Part shown: positions 49,737 to 59,826 of the stretch, piece after piece
How positions within the stretch are numbered: position 1 is the stretch's first letter
Layout of the letters: each line of letters starts with the position of its first letter
Assembly (NCBI RefSeq): GCF_010448835.1
Contig: NZ_CP048409.1
Span: 310,001-374,000, forward strand
Source: Draconibacterium halophilum
Lineage (GTDB): Bacteria; Bacteroidota; Bacteroidia; Bacteroidales; Prolixibacteraceae
Length of the DNA: 64,000 bases
Reading direction: 5' to 3'
Program-made: the position numbers and the translations under genes
Notes under the pieces: generated by a model
The model's database searches: none
What the model was told of the DNA's origin: nothing
Seen by the model: the letters and a program-made list of their open reading frames with translations, nothing else

Positions 49737-50840
49737 ATGAGTGAAAAACTAGTTACTATTGTAGTATTACCTCTGGCGCGCGCCCATATTTTAAAAATGC
49801 GTTTGGAGGAAAAAGGAATTAAATGCGAATTGGAAGACGTTCATTTAATTGAAGGAGCTGCCACTTCAACTGTTCGGGTTAAAATTTTAGAAAACGACCT
49901 GAACGAAGCTTTTAAAGAAGTAGATATTTTACTGGGATTAAAATCCGGGAAACATAAGAAAGTGAGCAAACCCGGTCAAGTCCTTGTTCCTATTGATTTT
50001 TCCTCTGTATCGGAAAAAGCAGTACAAATGGCCTTTAATATTGCCAGTCATTTGAATGCTCAGCTGGTAATTATGCACTCGTACATAAGTCCAATACGCT
50101 TTTCAGTTCCCTATGGCGATATTTATCCTTACGACACCACCCTGTTAAAACAAACCGAGGATGCCGAGGAAGAAGCTAATCAGCAGTTTAAAAACTTTCT
50201 GGTCCCATTGGTGCAAACTATCGGGCCGGAGCTCTGGGAAAAAGTAAATCCGGAATATATTGTAAAACCCGGATATGCCGAGGAAGACATACTGGCTTAT
50301 GCCGACGAACAACCTACCCGCTTGATTGTAATTGGTCGCGGAGGTGATAAAACATGGCCGGGAACAGTGGGCAGTGTAACCGCAGATATAATGTACAATG
50401 CACCGGTTCCTGTACTGGTTATTCCGGAAGATATGGAGCCCAAACCGATTGAAGAGTATAAAGAAGTGCTTTATGCTACCAATTTCGATGAAAAAGACTT
50501 TAATGCACTTGATAAGCTAATGAGCATTGTAAAATCGTACAAAGTAAGGGTTGTTTGCGCGCACGTTGGGCTTCCCGATGAATATGGCTGGGACATTGCC
50601 CGGCTGGAAGGAATGAAAGATATTTTACACAAGAAATACGAGAATAAGGAATTTGAGTGCAAGCTGATTATGGGTAACGACGTTTTAGATACGCTTGAAA
50701 GCACTATTAAAAATGATCCCGTAGATATTTTGGCACTAACTACACATAAACGAGGTATGATTTCGCGGCTTTTTAACCCAAGCCTGGCGCGAAAAATGGT
50801 GTTCCATACGCATATTCCATTGTTGGTATTTCATGCCTAA
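49737..50840 (+). CDS. DUF2007-UspA-UspA fusion, universal stress protein
   Basis: A 367-residue protein. Residues ~5-68 (TIVVLPLARAHILKMRLEEKGIKCELEDVHLIEGAATSTVRVKILENDLNEAFKEV) are a DUF2007-type domain thought to bind small signals; two UspA domains follow (VLVPIDFSSVSEKAVQMAFNIASHL to APVPVLVIPED with GRGGDKTWPGTVGSVT, and EVLYATNFDEKDFNALDKLM to IPLLVFHA). The first Usp copy retains the G-rich nucleotide loop; the second has TTHKRGMISRLFNPSLARKM. Stands alone, probably a stress response factor. Confidence 0.85.
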   Translation: MSEKLVTIVVLPLARAHILKMRLEEKGIKCELEDVHLIEGAATSTVRVKILENDLNEAFKEVDILLGLKSGKHKKVSKPGQVLVPIDFSSVSEKAVQMAFNIASHLNAQLVIMHSYISPIRFSVPYGDIYPYDTTLLKQTEDAEEEANQQFKNFLVPLVQTIGPELWEKVNPEYIVKPGYAEEDILAYADEQPTRLIVIGRGGDKTWPGTVGSVTADIMYNAPVPVLVIPEDMEPKPIEEYKEVLYATNFDEKDFNALDKLMSIVKSYKVRVVCAHVGLPDEYGWDIARLEGMKDILHKKYENKEFECKLIMGNDVLDTLESTIKNDPVDILALTTHKRGMISRLFNPSLARKMVFHTHIPLLVFHA

Positions 50841-51206
50841 AGTTATTGTTTGAGGTTCAACACTTTAAAAAAATTGCAATCCCCGATTTTTAGGATGGTA
50901 AAAGCACCTGCTCTGAGTAAGTTCAGTTGGGCACGGTCTTGTGCAAACCGGAAATAACTTCCTTTGCCGTTTTGGGCACAAACTCATGTTGAACTAAAAC
51001 TTACTGCTATAAAAAATCTAAAAAGTTGCGATAAAGCCTCTTTACATTTCGTTTTTTGAACATTCCGTGGCTATTTCAGGATGTTTAAATAAACTCGATG
51101 ACCATTTCGTTGTTAATAGATTTAGTAAAATTGTAGTTTTGTGGCACAGCTAATCAATGCTTAGTTAGATTTTGATAAATATTACTCTGATAAAACCAAA
51201 TCTTCA
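50841..51206. other. intergenic region upstream of the TPR kinase
   Basis: Only the promoter at 51110-51141 is recognisable. Confidence 0.45.
51110..51141 (+). promoter_or_regulatory. promoter of the TPR histidine kinase gene
   Basis: TTGT (51110-51113), 20 bases, TAGTTTTG (51134-51141); start codon 66 bases downstream. Confidence 0.5.
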
Positions 51207-53288
51207 ATGATCAAAACCCGAAGGTCAACCCAATTAATTTTTCTGTTTCTGCTTCTCATTTGTCAACAAATGAGTTTTGGAGCCTCCGGTAATAGTGAAC
51301 AAGCTGATAGCTTGCATCAGGAAGTGCAAAATAAAGAAGGAGAGGAAAAAATACGTGCACAGCTGGATTTGGCAATGTACTTCATGGTAGAGAACAATAC
51401 TGAGGCCCAGTCCGTTGCCCATTCAGCTTTAGCTGCTGCTAAAAAATTAAAAAACCAAACCTTGCAAATGGAGGCCTTTTTTATTTTGGGTCGCGTTAGC
51501 CACTCACTTAACAACATTAACCGCTCTCAAACCTTCTTTGACAGCGCCCTCACTATTGCAAACCAACTCGATGATTCCTGGATGCAGAGCAATATCTTAA
51601 TGCGAACCGGAATTAACCAACACACCCAGAGCGACCATTTAAAAGCGTTGCAATCGTTTACTATGTCAATTCAAGCTGGTCGTCAGTCAAATAATTTTCG
51701 TGCTGTTGGTGCATCCTATTCAATGATGGGAACTGTTTTCAGAGTTAACGGTTTGTACGACCGCGCTATTGAATATATTATTAAAGCACGATTAAATTAC
51801 GAAAAAGCAGAGTATACAGAAGGTTATGCCTGGTCGGCCTATCTGCTAGGCCGTATTTATGCCGATCTTAAACTAATGGATAAGGCGATGGAATACTACA
51901 AACTCTCGCTCGAAACATATGAACGACAAGCGAAGCAGGATAATAACTTAAACGGGGTTGCTATTTGTTACGAGCAGATAGGTATTTTAAACTTATTAAC
52001 GGGAAAAATTGATGAAGCACGTAAAAACATAGAATACACCCTACAAATACACGAAGTTACAGGTTCGAAATTTGGTATCGCCAATGCATACAAAAATCTG
52101 GGCCGTGTCGAATATTTCTCCGGAAACTATGCCTTAGCCGAAGAATACCTTAAAAAAGCCTTAAGTTCGAAAATTGAAATGGGCGATATGCTCAGCAAAC
52201 CTTCCATTTATCTGTATTTGGGATTATGCGATATCAACACCGGCCGCCCCGATGATGGTTTAGCCAACATTCACAAAGGCCTCGATCAAGCTATTATTAA
52301 TAACCAAAAACGTATTCAACTAGATATTTATTCTAAACTAAGCGACATTTATCTTGATCGTAACGATCTGGAGAAAGCACTTGCCTGCCAACAACATCAA
52401 ATTAGCATACAGAACTCAATGCTTTTAGGTGCGGCAAATATTAAACTTGAACAGTTGCAAGGTATTTATGAGCTTGATGCAAAAAACAGCCAGATTGCAG
52501 CGTTGGAACAACAAAACGAAATAAACAGGCTGGAACTGAAACAAAACCGTACTTCGGGAATTTTATTGATAATGGCGATTTTGCTGGCTATTATTATTGC
52601 AATCATCATTTATGTTTTTTACCAGCGGTTACGCCAAAAAAACAGTCAACTTGAAGAAGCAAACATTGCAAAAGACAAGTTTTTTGCCATTATTGCCCAC
52701 GACCTTCGTGGCCCTGTTCACACTCAAACATCTTTTCTTGATCACCTGCACCAGGAATTTGATTCGCTCGAAAAAGACGAACTAAAAAAACTGCTAAAGC
52801 TGCTTGTCTCATCATCGGAACATATCAGCGATCTGCTCGACGACCTGTTGCTTTGGGCGCAATCGCAGGTGAAAAAGATGGAAGTAAAAACAACCGAGCT
52901 CGAACTCAATCGTGTAATTCAAAATACGGTTGAAACTCTGAAACAATCGGCAAAGCTGAAACAAATAAATATCTCACTTGATACCGACAATAAGCTTAAA
53001 GTTTTGTCCGACGCCAACATGCTTCAAACAATTATCCGCAATATAATTAGTAATGCCATAAAGTTCACACCTCGCGGCGGATCTGTTAGTGTAAAAACCT
53101 TTGACTCCGGGCAGGGACAGGTGACCATAAACATCACCGACACTGGTTTGGGCATGGCCCCCGAAAAATTGAACAAGCTATTTGACATCACCTCAAAAAA
53201 CCATTCACAAGGAACTGAAAATGAAAAAAGTACCGGTCTCGGACTTATTTTGGTAAAAGACTTTATTGAAAAAATAATGGAAGTATAA
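51207..53288 (+). CDS. TPR-containing sensor histidine kinase (frameshifted at the 3' end)
   Basis: 693 residues as read. Signal peptide, then about eight tetratricopeptide repeats in the periplasm (for example RAVGASYSMMGTVFRVNGLYDRAIEYIIKAR, IANAYKNLGRVEYFSGNYALAEEYLKKAL), one membrane helix (~451-472), a HisKA domain with the phospho-acceptor His498 in FFAIIAHDLRGPVH, and a HATPase with NIISNAIKFTPRG and GLGLILVKDFIEK. The frame then stops early: in a run of six A (53269-53274) a seventh A would restore NNGSINIESEVGKGTSVIVTIPRA and a stop at 53345-53347, the normal end of this domain. No response regulator adjoins. Confidence 0.88.
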   Translation: MIKTRRSTQLIFLFLLLICQQMSFGASGNSEQADSLHQEVQNKEGEEKIRAQLDLAMYFMVENNTEAQSVAHSALAAAKKLKNQTLQMEAFFILGRVSHSLNNINRSQTFFDSALTIANQLDDSWMQSNILMRTGINQHTQSDHLKALQSFTMSIQAGRQSNNFRAVGASYSMMGTVFRVNGLYDRAIEYIIKARLNYEKAEYTEGYAWSAYLLGRIYADLKLMDKAMEYYKLSLETYERQAKQDNNLNGVAICYEQIGILNLLTGKIDEARKNIEYTLQIHEVTGSKFGIANAYKNLGRVEYFSGNYALAEEYLKKALSSKIEMGDMLSKPSIYLYLGLCDINTGRPDDGLANIHKGLDQAIINNQKRIQLDIYSKLSDIYLDRNDLEKALACQQHQISIQNSMLLGAANIKLEQLQGIYELDAKNSQIAALEQQNEINRLELKQNRTSGILLIMAILLAIIIAIIIYVFYQRLRQKNSQLEEANIAKDKFFAIIAHDLRGPVHTQTSFLDHLHQEFDSLEKDELKKLLKLLVSSSEHISDLLDDLLLWAQSQVKKMEVKTTELELNRVIQNTVETLKQSAKLKQINISLDTDNKLKVLSDANMLQTIIRNIISNAIKFTPRGGSVSVKTFDSGQGQVTINITDTGLGMAPEKLNKLFDITSKNHSQGTENEKSTGLGLILVKDFIEKIMEV

Positions 53289-53437
53289 ACATTGAAAGTG
53301 AAGTTGGAAAAGGTACATCTGTTATTGTTACCATTCCGCGCGCCTAAATTGTTGGTTAAAGTTAAAAGTCCGGGACAGTATTGTTTCCGAAAATACCGCC
53401 ACGGACAATAGTTTCTGCTTTACCGGATCACATTAAT

Positions 53438-54625
53438 TCATTCGTCATCATCCCGCTCCGGAAAATCATTTGAAAGCATTACCAAGGCCTTTTCCAAACG
53501 CTGATACAAGTTACTAATATGCGTTCCCTCATAAGCCTCAAACTGGTGTTTTATGTTCATGGCACTCATTTGCTGGTCGAGCGTCACATTTGGCGGATAC
53601 ATCATCAGGTCATCACTCATACCACAATCAAAATATACAGTTTTCAGCTTTTTTAAACCTTGCCTGTATTTCTGACTCAAAACCATCAGATTTTGCTCAT
53701 CAACTTTTTTCATCAATTCCTCATCCAATACAGGTTCTCCGTTAACATAAGTAAAAGGTAATTCGGCTAAATATGGAAGTTTTGCAGGATTAGGCAACCA
53801 GGCTTGCATAAGGAAATACACCGTGTTATTTACAAACTTAAATGGTTGCATCGGATCGTATGGTATCGGTCCGGCGGGTGCTCCCATTGGCTCCCACATA
53901 TCATCTTCAACCGGCATAAATGAAGCCATATACATTATGGTTTCGCGCGGAAAATGAGCAGGAGATAAACCAGCGGTATAACGGAAAATATCAGGATGTT
54001 TCATCGCCAGTTTCATTGCGCCGTAACCACCTGCACAATGGCCGGTAATAGCTCTCCAGTTAAAATGATCGATGGTGCGGAAGTTGCTGTCGATAAAATG
54101 AACGAGGTCTTTGCAAATATAATCTTCGCACTTTCCTAAAACCGGAGAGTTGGTATAAGACGAAACACCAAACAGTGTGCGCGCATCAGGGAATACAATT
54201 ATTGCCTCCTGCATTCCTTTATTATCTACAAGGTCGTTTAGCCAATCTTCCAATTCAACGCACGGATAATCAACCGATGCCTGCAGTTGGGCCACCTGTC
54301 TAAAAATTTCAAATGGAACAGGTTCCATCATCATTTTCCCCCAGGCAGGCATTCCGTGCAAAAAGTATATAACAGGAAAATGTTTATCAAGACTGGTATA
54401 ATAGCTCTTTGGCAAATACACATAAACCGGTCGGTCGGCCGGATCGCCAATAAGATTACCCTCAAGCGCTTTACTGTGCATATTAGCAGTAACAATGGTT
54501 CCAGCCGCAACCATCGCTGCTTTCTCAGGTTGTAAACTGTCGGTATCAGGAGATTCAAAATTGTCCTGACAGGCAGGCAGAATAAAAAGACCAATTACGA
54601 TCAGGATTAAAATTTTTGTTTTCAT
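53438..54625 (-). CDS. esterase-family lipoprotein with cysteine in the nucleophile elbow
   Basis: A 395-residue lipoprotein (lipobox LPAC) of the putative esterase/antigen-85-like alpha/beta-hydrolase family: PVYVYLPKSYYTSLDKHFPVIYFLHGMPAWG, EAIIVFPDARTLFG, FNWRAITGHCAGGYGAMKLAMKHPDIFRYTAGLSP and a final EGTHISN His. The usual elbow is GHSMGGYGA; here Cys197 replaces serine. Downstream of the hybrid kinase on the same strand (100-bp gap). Confidence 0.82.
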   Translation of the reverse strand: MKTKILILIVIGLFILPACQDNFESPDTDSLQPEKAAMVAAGTIVTANMHSKALEGNLIGDPADRPVYVYLPKSYYTSLDKHFPVIYFLHGMPAWGKMMMEPVPFEIFRQVAQLQASVDYPCVELEDWLNDLVDNKGMQEAIIVFPDARTLFGVSSYTNSPVLGKCEDYICKDLVHFIDSNFRTIDHFNWRAITGHCAGGYGAMKLAMKHPDIFRYTAGLSPAHFPRETIMYMASFMPVEDDMWEPMGAPAGPIPYDPMQPFKFVNNTVYFLMQAWLPNPAKLPYLAELPFTYVNGEPVLDEELMKKVDEQNLMVLSQKYRQGLKKLKTVYFDCGMSDDLMMYPPNVTLDQQMSAMNIKHQFEAYEGTHISNLYQRLEKALVMLSNDFPERDDDE

Positions 54626-54725
54626 TGCAGTACATTTTTTAGATTAAATTTATCCACAATGTACAGTACAACCCACTAACCGGCTTTCCGGTTTTTCCCA
54701 AATACTTCCTTAATCTTCCCAGGAA

Positions 54726-56894
54726 TCAATTGTAGCTTTTTTCGCTTTCGTGCATTAAAAATTCGCGCGGACTTTTGCCAAATTCTTCTTTGAATACCTG
54801 GCTGAAAGTACTTAAGCTTTTCATACCAACCTCGTAACCAATTTCAGTGATGTTCATCGACGAAGAACTTAAGAGATGTTTAGCTTTTTGCATGCGCAAC
54901 GACCGGATATAACGTGCTACCGATTGATTGGTTAAGGCCTTAAACTTGCGGTACAGCTGTGATTTGCTCATCGCCATTTCCTCACACAACTCAGGTATGG
55001 AAAAATCCTCATTGTTAAGGTTCTCACTAATGGTGCTATTCAGCTTTTTCATAAACCGGTCTTCGCGTTGCATAATCGGGTCCTTGCTGTAATCAAATCC
55101 GTTGCCTTTGCTAAAACGCTCGTAGAGTTTCTTTCGTAACTCCAGCAGTTTTTGCAGGCGTACCAGCAATTCCTGTTGATTAAACGGTTTTACCACATAA
55201 GCGTCGGCACCTTGCTCCAAGCCTTCAATTCGCGATGGAATATCCGCTTTTGCCGTCAGCAAAACAATGGGAATATGACTTGTACGAAAATCCTCCTTTA
55301 GTTTTTTACAAAGCTCAAAACCATCCATTCCGGGCATCATAATATCACTTATAATCACATCCGGAATTTCGTTAACTGCTTTTTCGAAACCTTCCTTGCC
55401 ATCTTTTGCCAGCTGAATGCGAAAATAATCGGAATAACAGGCTTGCAAATAAGCCAAAACATCAGGATTATCTTCAACAATTAATAAACGCTCCTTTTTT
55501 GTTTGCTGAGTTTCAACAGGCTCTTTTTCTGCCACGATTTTCTCTTCAGCTTCCGGTAGCGCTTGCTCCCGCTGCTGAAACTCTTTCGCATGTAAGGTAC
55601 TTTTAACAGGCAGTTTTACGGTAAACGCTGTCTCCTTAGTGGGAACGGAATGTACCTGAATTGTTCCGTTTAACAAGACTACCAACTCGCGGGTAAGTGC
55701 CAGGCCAATTCCGGCACCACCGGCCTTTCGAGTATTTTTGTCATCGGCCTGGTAAAATCGGTCGAAGATTTTATTCTGTTTTTCTGTAGGAATTCCAATA
55801 CCATTATCGCTCACAATTATATTCAACATCCCATTTTCAACAAAAACATGCATTTTTACAGCTCCGCCTGCCGGAGTAAACTTGATGGCGTTACCTAGCA
55901 AATTAGAAACGATTACCGTTGTTTTTTCCGGATCAAAGTCAAGCACATACGACTGCTTATCAGCTTCAAAGTTCATTTTTATGTTTTTCTCTTCGGCATA
56001 ATACTCTTGCAGCTGAAAAACATACCGAAGAAATGGAACAATGTTAGCACTGATCTTTTTTACTGACAAACTGCCCGATTCCATTTTACTCAGCTCTAAC
56101 AATTGATCGACCAGTTGCAGAAGGCTTTTGCCGTTTTTTATTATTGTTTTGGCAAGTTCCGGGCTGTTTTTTCTACCCGAACGCAGCGAATCGGCCAACC
56201 CCAGAATCACAGTTAACGGTGTACGAAACTCGTGAGTAATGTTGGTATACAACCTTGTTTTCGCCTCGCTCATTTCCTTTTGCCGTTGTGCTTCGCGTTC
56301 TTCCATTTTTGCAAACAGGTTAACAGCGTACAGGCTAAAAAAGAAGATATATCCTGTAATGGTGATCAGGCTTACAAAAAAGAAAATAAGGTTTTGTTGC
56401 GGGTTGAGCACTTGTTGTTTGGGGAAATAAGGATCCAATACAAACAAGCTTAACATAGCAAGCAAAAACACTATACTTACCGGCAAAATAAGCTTTGGTT
56501 TGCGCAAAATTACTGAGCTGGTTACTGCCTGAATGGCCAGCAGAAATAATCCACCGCATGTTAACAATCCACCCATGCGTGCAACATACACCGATGAAAT
56601 CACGATCATCAGGATTTTGAATAGCTTAATTAAAAAATCCATCTTGCGGGCATAATAAAATATGGCGGTCGACACACAGACAATTGGGATATAAATGAGG
56701 CTGAATTCGAAAATCAATCTGGCAGAAATGATCCACGCAACAATCAATAGTACCAATAAACCGGTTATAGCAAACACACCCTGCACCATCATATATTTTT
56801 TCCCCAGCTTATCCCACTCGCTTAACGCTTCGTTTTCGGTTAAACGCTGCAGAAAAAGATCAATACGCTCCGGAAGTTGACTCAATCGTAACAT
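54726..56894 (-). CDS. hybrid sensor kinase-response regulator with AraC output
   Basis: A 722-residue one-piece two-component system. Six or so membrane helices (residues ~35-200, no periplasmic propeller), HisKA with ITHEFRTPLTVILGLAD, HATPase (NLLGNAIKFTPAGG, DNGIGIP, GGAGIGLALTRELV), a receiver (LLIVEDNPDVLAYLQ, phospho-Asp in VIISDIMMPGMDG, Lys in VLLTAKA), and an AraC double HTH at the end (FSIPELCEEMAMSKSQLYRKFKALTNQSVARYIRSLRMQKAKHLL, ITEIGYEVGMKSLSTFSQVFKEEFGKSPREFL). Senses something in or near the membrane and directly drives transcription. Divergent from the outer-membrane barrel gene and upstream of the esterase, both likely targets. Confidence 0.92.
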   Translation of the reverse strand: MLRLSQLPERIDLFLQRLTENEALSEWDKLGKKYMMVQGVFAITGLLVLLIVAWIISARLIFEFSLIYIPIVCVSTAIFYYARKMDFLIKLFKILMIVISSVYVARMGGLLTCGGLFLLAIQAVTSSVILRKPKLILPVSIVFLLAMLSLFVLDPYFPKQQVLNPQQNLIFFFVSLITITGYIFFFSLYAVNLFAKMEEREAQRQKEMSEAKTRLYTNITHEFRTPLTVILGLADSLRSGRKNSPELAKTIIKNGKSLLQLVDQLLELSKMESGSLSVKKISANIVPFLRYVFQLQEYYAEEKNIKMNFEADKQSYVLDFDPEKTTVIVSNLLGNAIKFTPAGGAVKMHVFVENGMLNIIVSDNGIGIPTEKQNKIFDRFYQADDKNTRKAGGAGIGLALTRELVVLLNGTIQVHSVPTKETAFTVKLPVKSTLHAKEFQQREQALPEAEEKIVAEKEPVETQQTKKERLLIVEDNPDVLAYLQACYSDYFRIQLAKDGKEGFEKAVNEIPDVIISDIMMPGMDGFELCKKLKEDFRTSHIPIVLLTAKADIPSRIEGLEQGADAYVVKPFNQQELLVRLQKLLELRKKLYERFSKGNGFDYSKDPIMQREDRFMKKLNSTISENLNNEDFSIPELCEEMAMSKSQLYRKFKALTNQSVARYIRSLRMQKAKHLLSSSSMNITEIGYEVGMKSLSTFSQVFKEEFGKSPREFLMHESEKSYN

Positions 56895-57127
56895 TGGTCT
56901 TGTTTTTAGTGTTTTTCTAATCCGATGATTTACAGTATTATCAAGTGCAAGATGCTGTATTTCCTTTATACTTTATTTTTCTGAAAAGGTTGGGGTGATA
57001 TAAATCGCATAAGAAAGAACACAGCGAACACAAAATGAGCCAATAACTCATTATATTTCAACATATTATTTGATTTTAAAAAGGGATATCGTAAATTACA
57101 GACTAATTTGTCCTTAAATATCGCTTC

Positions 57128-59557
57128 ATGAAAATTTTAAAATTAAAAAAAGCGTTCTTGCTGAGCTTATTTGTATGTATTTCTGTTTATGGTTTCTCTC
57201 AGATTCAGGGTTCGGTAAAAGACACGCTGAACCAGCCGATAGCATTTGCAAACGTACTTTTAATGCACGCAAAAGATTCTTCTGTTGTTTCCGGGGTGAT
57301 GGCCACCGAAGAAGGAACGTATTCTATTACTGAATTTAAACCCGGCACGTACCTGATTGGCGTTAGCCTAATTGGTTATAAACCGGCCTGGACTTCTCCG
57401 TTTGAAGTAAAGTCATCTAATGATCATATTCACGAACAAGCTATTATTGTTGAACCAGATGTTCATCAAATTAAAGATGTAAATGTGGTAGCCAAAAAAC
57501 CCATTTATGAGCTAAAAATGGATCGTATGGTGGTGAATGTAGAAAACAGTATCACATCGAGTGGAAATACGGCACTGGAAATACTCGAAAAATCTCCAGG
57601 CGTTCTTGTTGATCGTCAAAACAGCAGCATTTCAATGGCAGGCAAAGGTGGGGTACAGGTAATAATTAATGGCAAACAAAACCGGATGCCCATTGAAGCA
57701 GTGATGCAAATGCTTGACGGGATGAACGCCGACAATGTAAAAAGAATAGAACTGATTACCACTCCTCCGGCAAAATATGATGCTGAAGGGAACGCGGGTA
57801 TAATCAATATAGTATTACAAAAAAGTGAAGATTTTGGGACAAATGGTACATTCTCTTTGGGAGCCGGGATGTCAGATCGCGAAAAAATGAATGCAAGTCT
57901 CAACCTTAATCATCATGTGGAGAAGTTTAATTTTTATGGAATGTACAATGTAAATTTCAATAACCAAAAGTCTAATATCACAACTTATAACTCCTTTCAA
58001 CAAGGAAACAATAGCGTTGAATCTTACGGTAAAAGTATTCGCTCGGCATTGATTCTTTATCAGAATATACGAATGGGTATCGACTACACTTTAAGTAGCA
58101 AAACAACACTCAGTTTTCTTACAAACGGCTATATCCGCGATTACGATATGGATGCATATAATAATATAAACTACTTCACAGAAGGTGTTGAAACAAACCT
58201 TTCCAGGTTGGAGACCAAAGAGCTCAACAAATGGATACATGGAATGGGAAACCTAAACCTGAATCATCGTTTTCATGAAGAGGAAGTGCTGGATTTTAAT
58301 GTTGATTACCTGAATTATCATAACGACAATCCATCAGATTTTACGCTCGAAAATTATCAATCTTCGGGAGATTTTATTGATGGAGAGGATATTGAGATCA
58401 CCAAAACTACACCCATCGATATTTTAGTTGGAGCGGTGGATTACACTAACCGTAAAAATGAAAAAATAAAATGGGAGCTTGGCTTAAAAGAGACTTTAAC
58501 GTGGTTTACCAACGATGTTGCTGTAAAATATTTTCGTGATGGACGGTGGGAATACGATCCTGAACTGACCAATAAATCGTGGCTAAATGAAAATATTTCT
58601 GCCGCATACGCATCAGTAAACTGGCAAATGACTGAAAATACCGGAGTAACAGCAGGATTACGCTACGAATACCTGAATTCGGTTCTCGACACAGAAGAAG
58701 AAAAAGGGATCGTGGATCTTCATTACGGGAAATTATTTCCAACCTTTTATACTTCGCATAAACTGAACGAAAACAACACCATCCAATTCTCCTACAGCAA
58801 ACGAATTGATCGGCCAACTTTTAATGAATTAGCCCCTTTTGTAACTTTTGTAACCCCCGAAACGTTTGTGGCCGGAAACGAAAATCTGGTGCCGGCTATG
58901 AGTGACATTTTTAGGCTTGATTACCAGATGAAATCATACATTCTTTCCTTTAGTTACACCAACACCAAAAATTCAATTTCGAGATTTCAGCCGGTATGGA
59001 GTGAAGATGGAGAAAGGCAGTATTTTGTTTCGAGGAACATGGATAAATCGGAAAATGTTTCGGGAGTACTTGCCCTGCCAGTAACGGTAACAGAATGGTG
59101 GAAAATGCAGAATAATATTTCCTGGGTATGGCAACGATTGGCTACCGATTATGAGGGAACTGCGATTAATTACAAACAGAATTATTATAACGTCAGCACC
59201 AACCAAAGTTTTACAATTAGCAAACAGGTTTCGGCAGAAGTAAGTGGTTTTTACCGTTCTAAATCGTTGGCCGGTATTTTTGTGCAAAAACCATTAGGGC
59301 GACTGGATTTAGGAATCCAGTGGAGCTCAAAAAGCCAGAACAGTCGGCTTAACCTAAATCTGTCGGATGTTTTTAAAACACAACTGATCAAGCGGGAAGC
59401 AAAGGTTCCGGAACTTGGCATAGATAATTCTTTTGAGCTCGATTTTGAGCCGCGTGTGCTGCGTTTAACATTTACCCATAATTTTGGAAATAAAGCCATT
59501 AAAATACGGAAACGAAATACAGCCTCCGAAGAAGAACAAAGAAGAGTAACGAATTAA
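57128..59557 (+). CDS. outer-membrane beta-barrel protein (CarboxypepD-reg, TonB-receptor-like)
   Basis: An 809-residue exported protein: signal peptide to FSQ, a carboxypeptidase-regulatory-like domain (IQGSVKDTLNQPIAFANVLLMHAKDSSVVSGVMATEEGTYSITEFKPGTYLIGVSLIGYKP), a plug-like domain (NALEILEKSPGVLVDRQNSSISMAGKGGVQVIINGKQNRMP ... GNAGIINIVLQKS), then a long C-terminal barrel of the OMP_b-brl_3 type. These resemble TonB-dependent receptors but lack a clear TonB box here and have no SusD partner. Probably outer-membrane transport of an unknown ligand, controlled by the divergent hybrid kinase. Confidence 0.85.
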   Translation: MKILKLKKAFLLSLFVCISVYGFSQIQGSVKDTLNQPIAFANVLLMHAKDSSVVSGVMATEEGTYSITEFKPGTYLIGVSLIGYKPAWTSPFEVKSSNDHIHEQAIIVEPDVHQIKDVNVVAKKPIYELKMDRMVVNVENSITSSGNTALEILEKSPGVLVDRQNSSISMAGKGGVQVIINGKQNRMPIEAVMQMLDGMNADNVKRIELITTPPAKYDAEGNAGIINIVLQKSEDFGTNGTFSLGAGMSDREKMNASLNLNHHVEKFNFYGMYNVNFNNQKSNITTYNSFQQGNNSVESYGKSIRSALILYQNIRMGIDYTLSSKTTLSFLTNGYIRDYDMDAYNNINYFTEGVETNLSRLETKELNKWIHGMGNLNLNHRFHEEEVLDFNVDYLNYHNDNPSDFTLENYQSSGDFIDGEDIEITKTTPIDILVGAVDYTNRKNEKIKWELGLKETLTWFTNDVAVKYFRDGRWEYDPELTNKSWLNENISAAYASVNWQMTENTGVTAGLRYEYLNSVLDTEEEKGIVDLHYGKLFPTFYTSHKLNENNTIQFSYSKRIDRPTFNELAPFVTFVTPETFVAGNENLVPAMSDIFRLDYQMKSYILSFSYTNTKNSISRFQPVWSEDGERQYFVSRNMDKSENVSGVLALPVTVTEWWKMQNNISWVWQRLATDYEGTAINYKQNYYNVSTNQSFTISKQVSAEVSGFYRSKSLAGIFVQKPLGRLDLGIQWSSKSQNSRLNLNLSDVFKTQLIKREAKVPELGIDNSFELDFEPRVLRLTFTHNFGNKAIKIRKRNTASEEEQRRVTN

Positions 59558-59826
59558 ATCTTACGAAAAGTTGAAAATAACGGAATCAACAGGGATTGCA
59601 GAAGTAATCATCTGTAAAACCTTTATTGAAGACCGTTTCGCAATTCCATATATTAATACTGGCATTGTCCCTATCACAAGGGAGCACTGCCACTCACCCC
59701 CGGCAAACGACAGTTTTCCCTAAAAGCCCCTGTCTGCCACTACTTAAAGGTAATAATCCCATTATCTTTTTATTCAAAACAATGTGCCCTAACTTGAACA
59801 CCATCGCATTAAAAACCAGTGGAAAA

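Noticed and set aside
59626..59826. N-terminal extension of the radical SAM protein
   Set aside because: No family likeness, Pro/Cys-rich; the ATG at 59827 has GGAAAA before it and starts the conserved KILLVYP strand.
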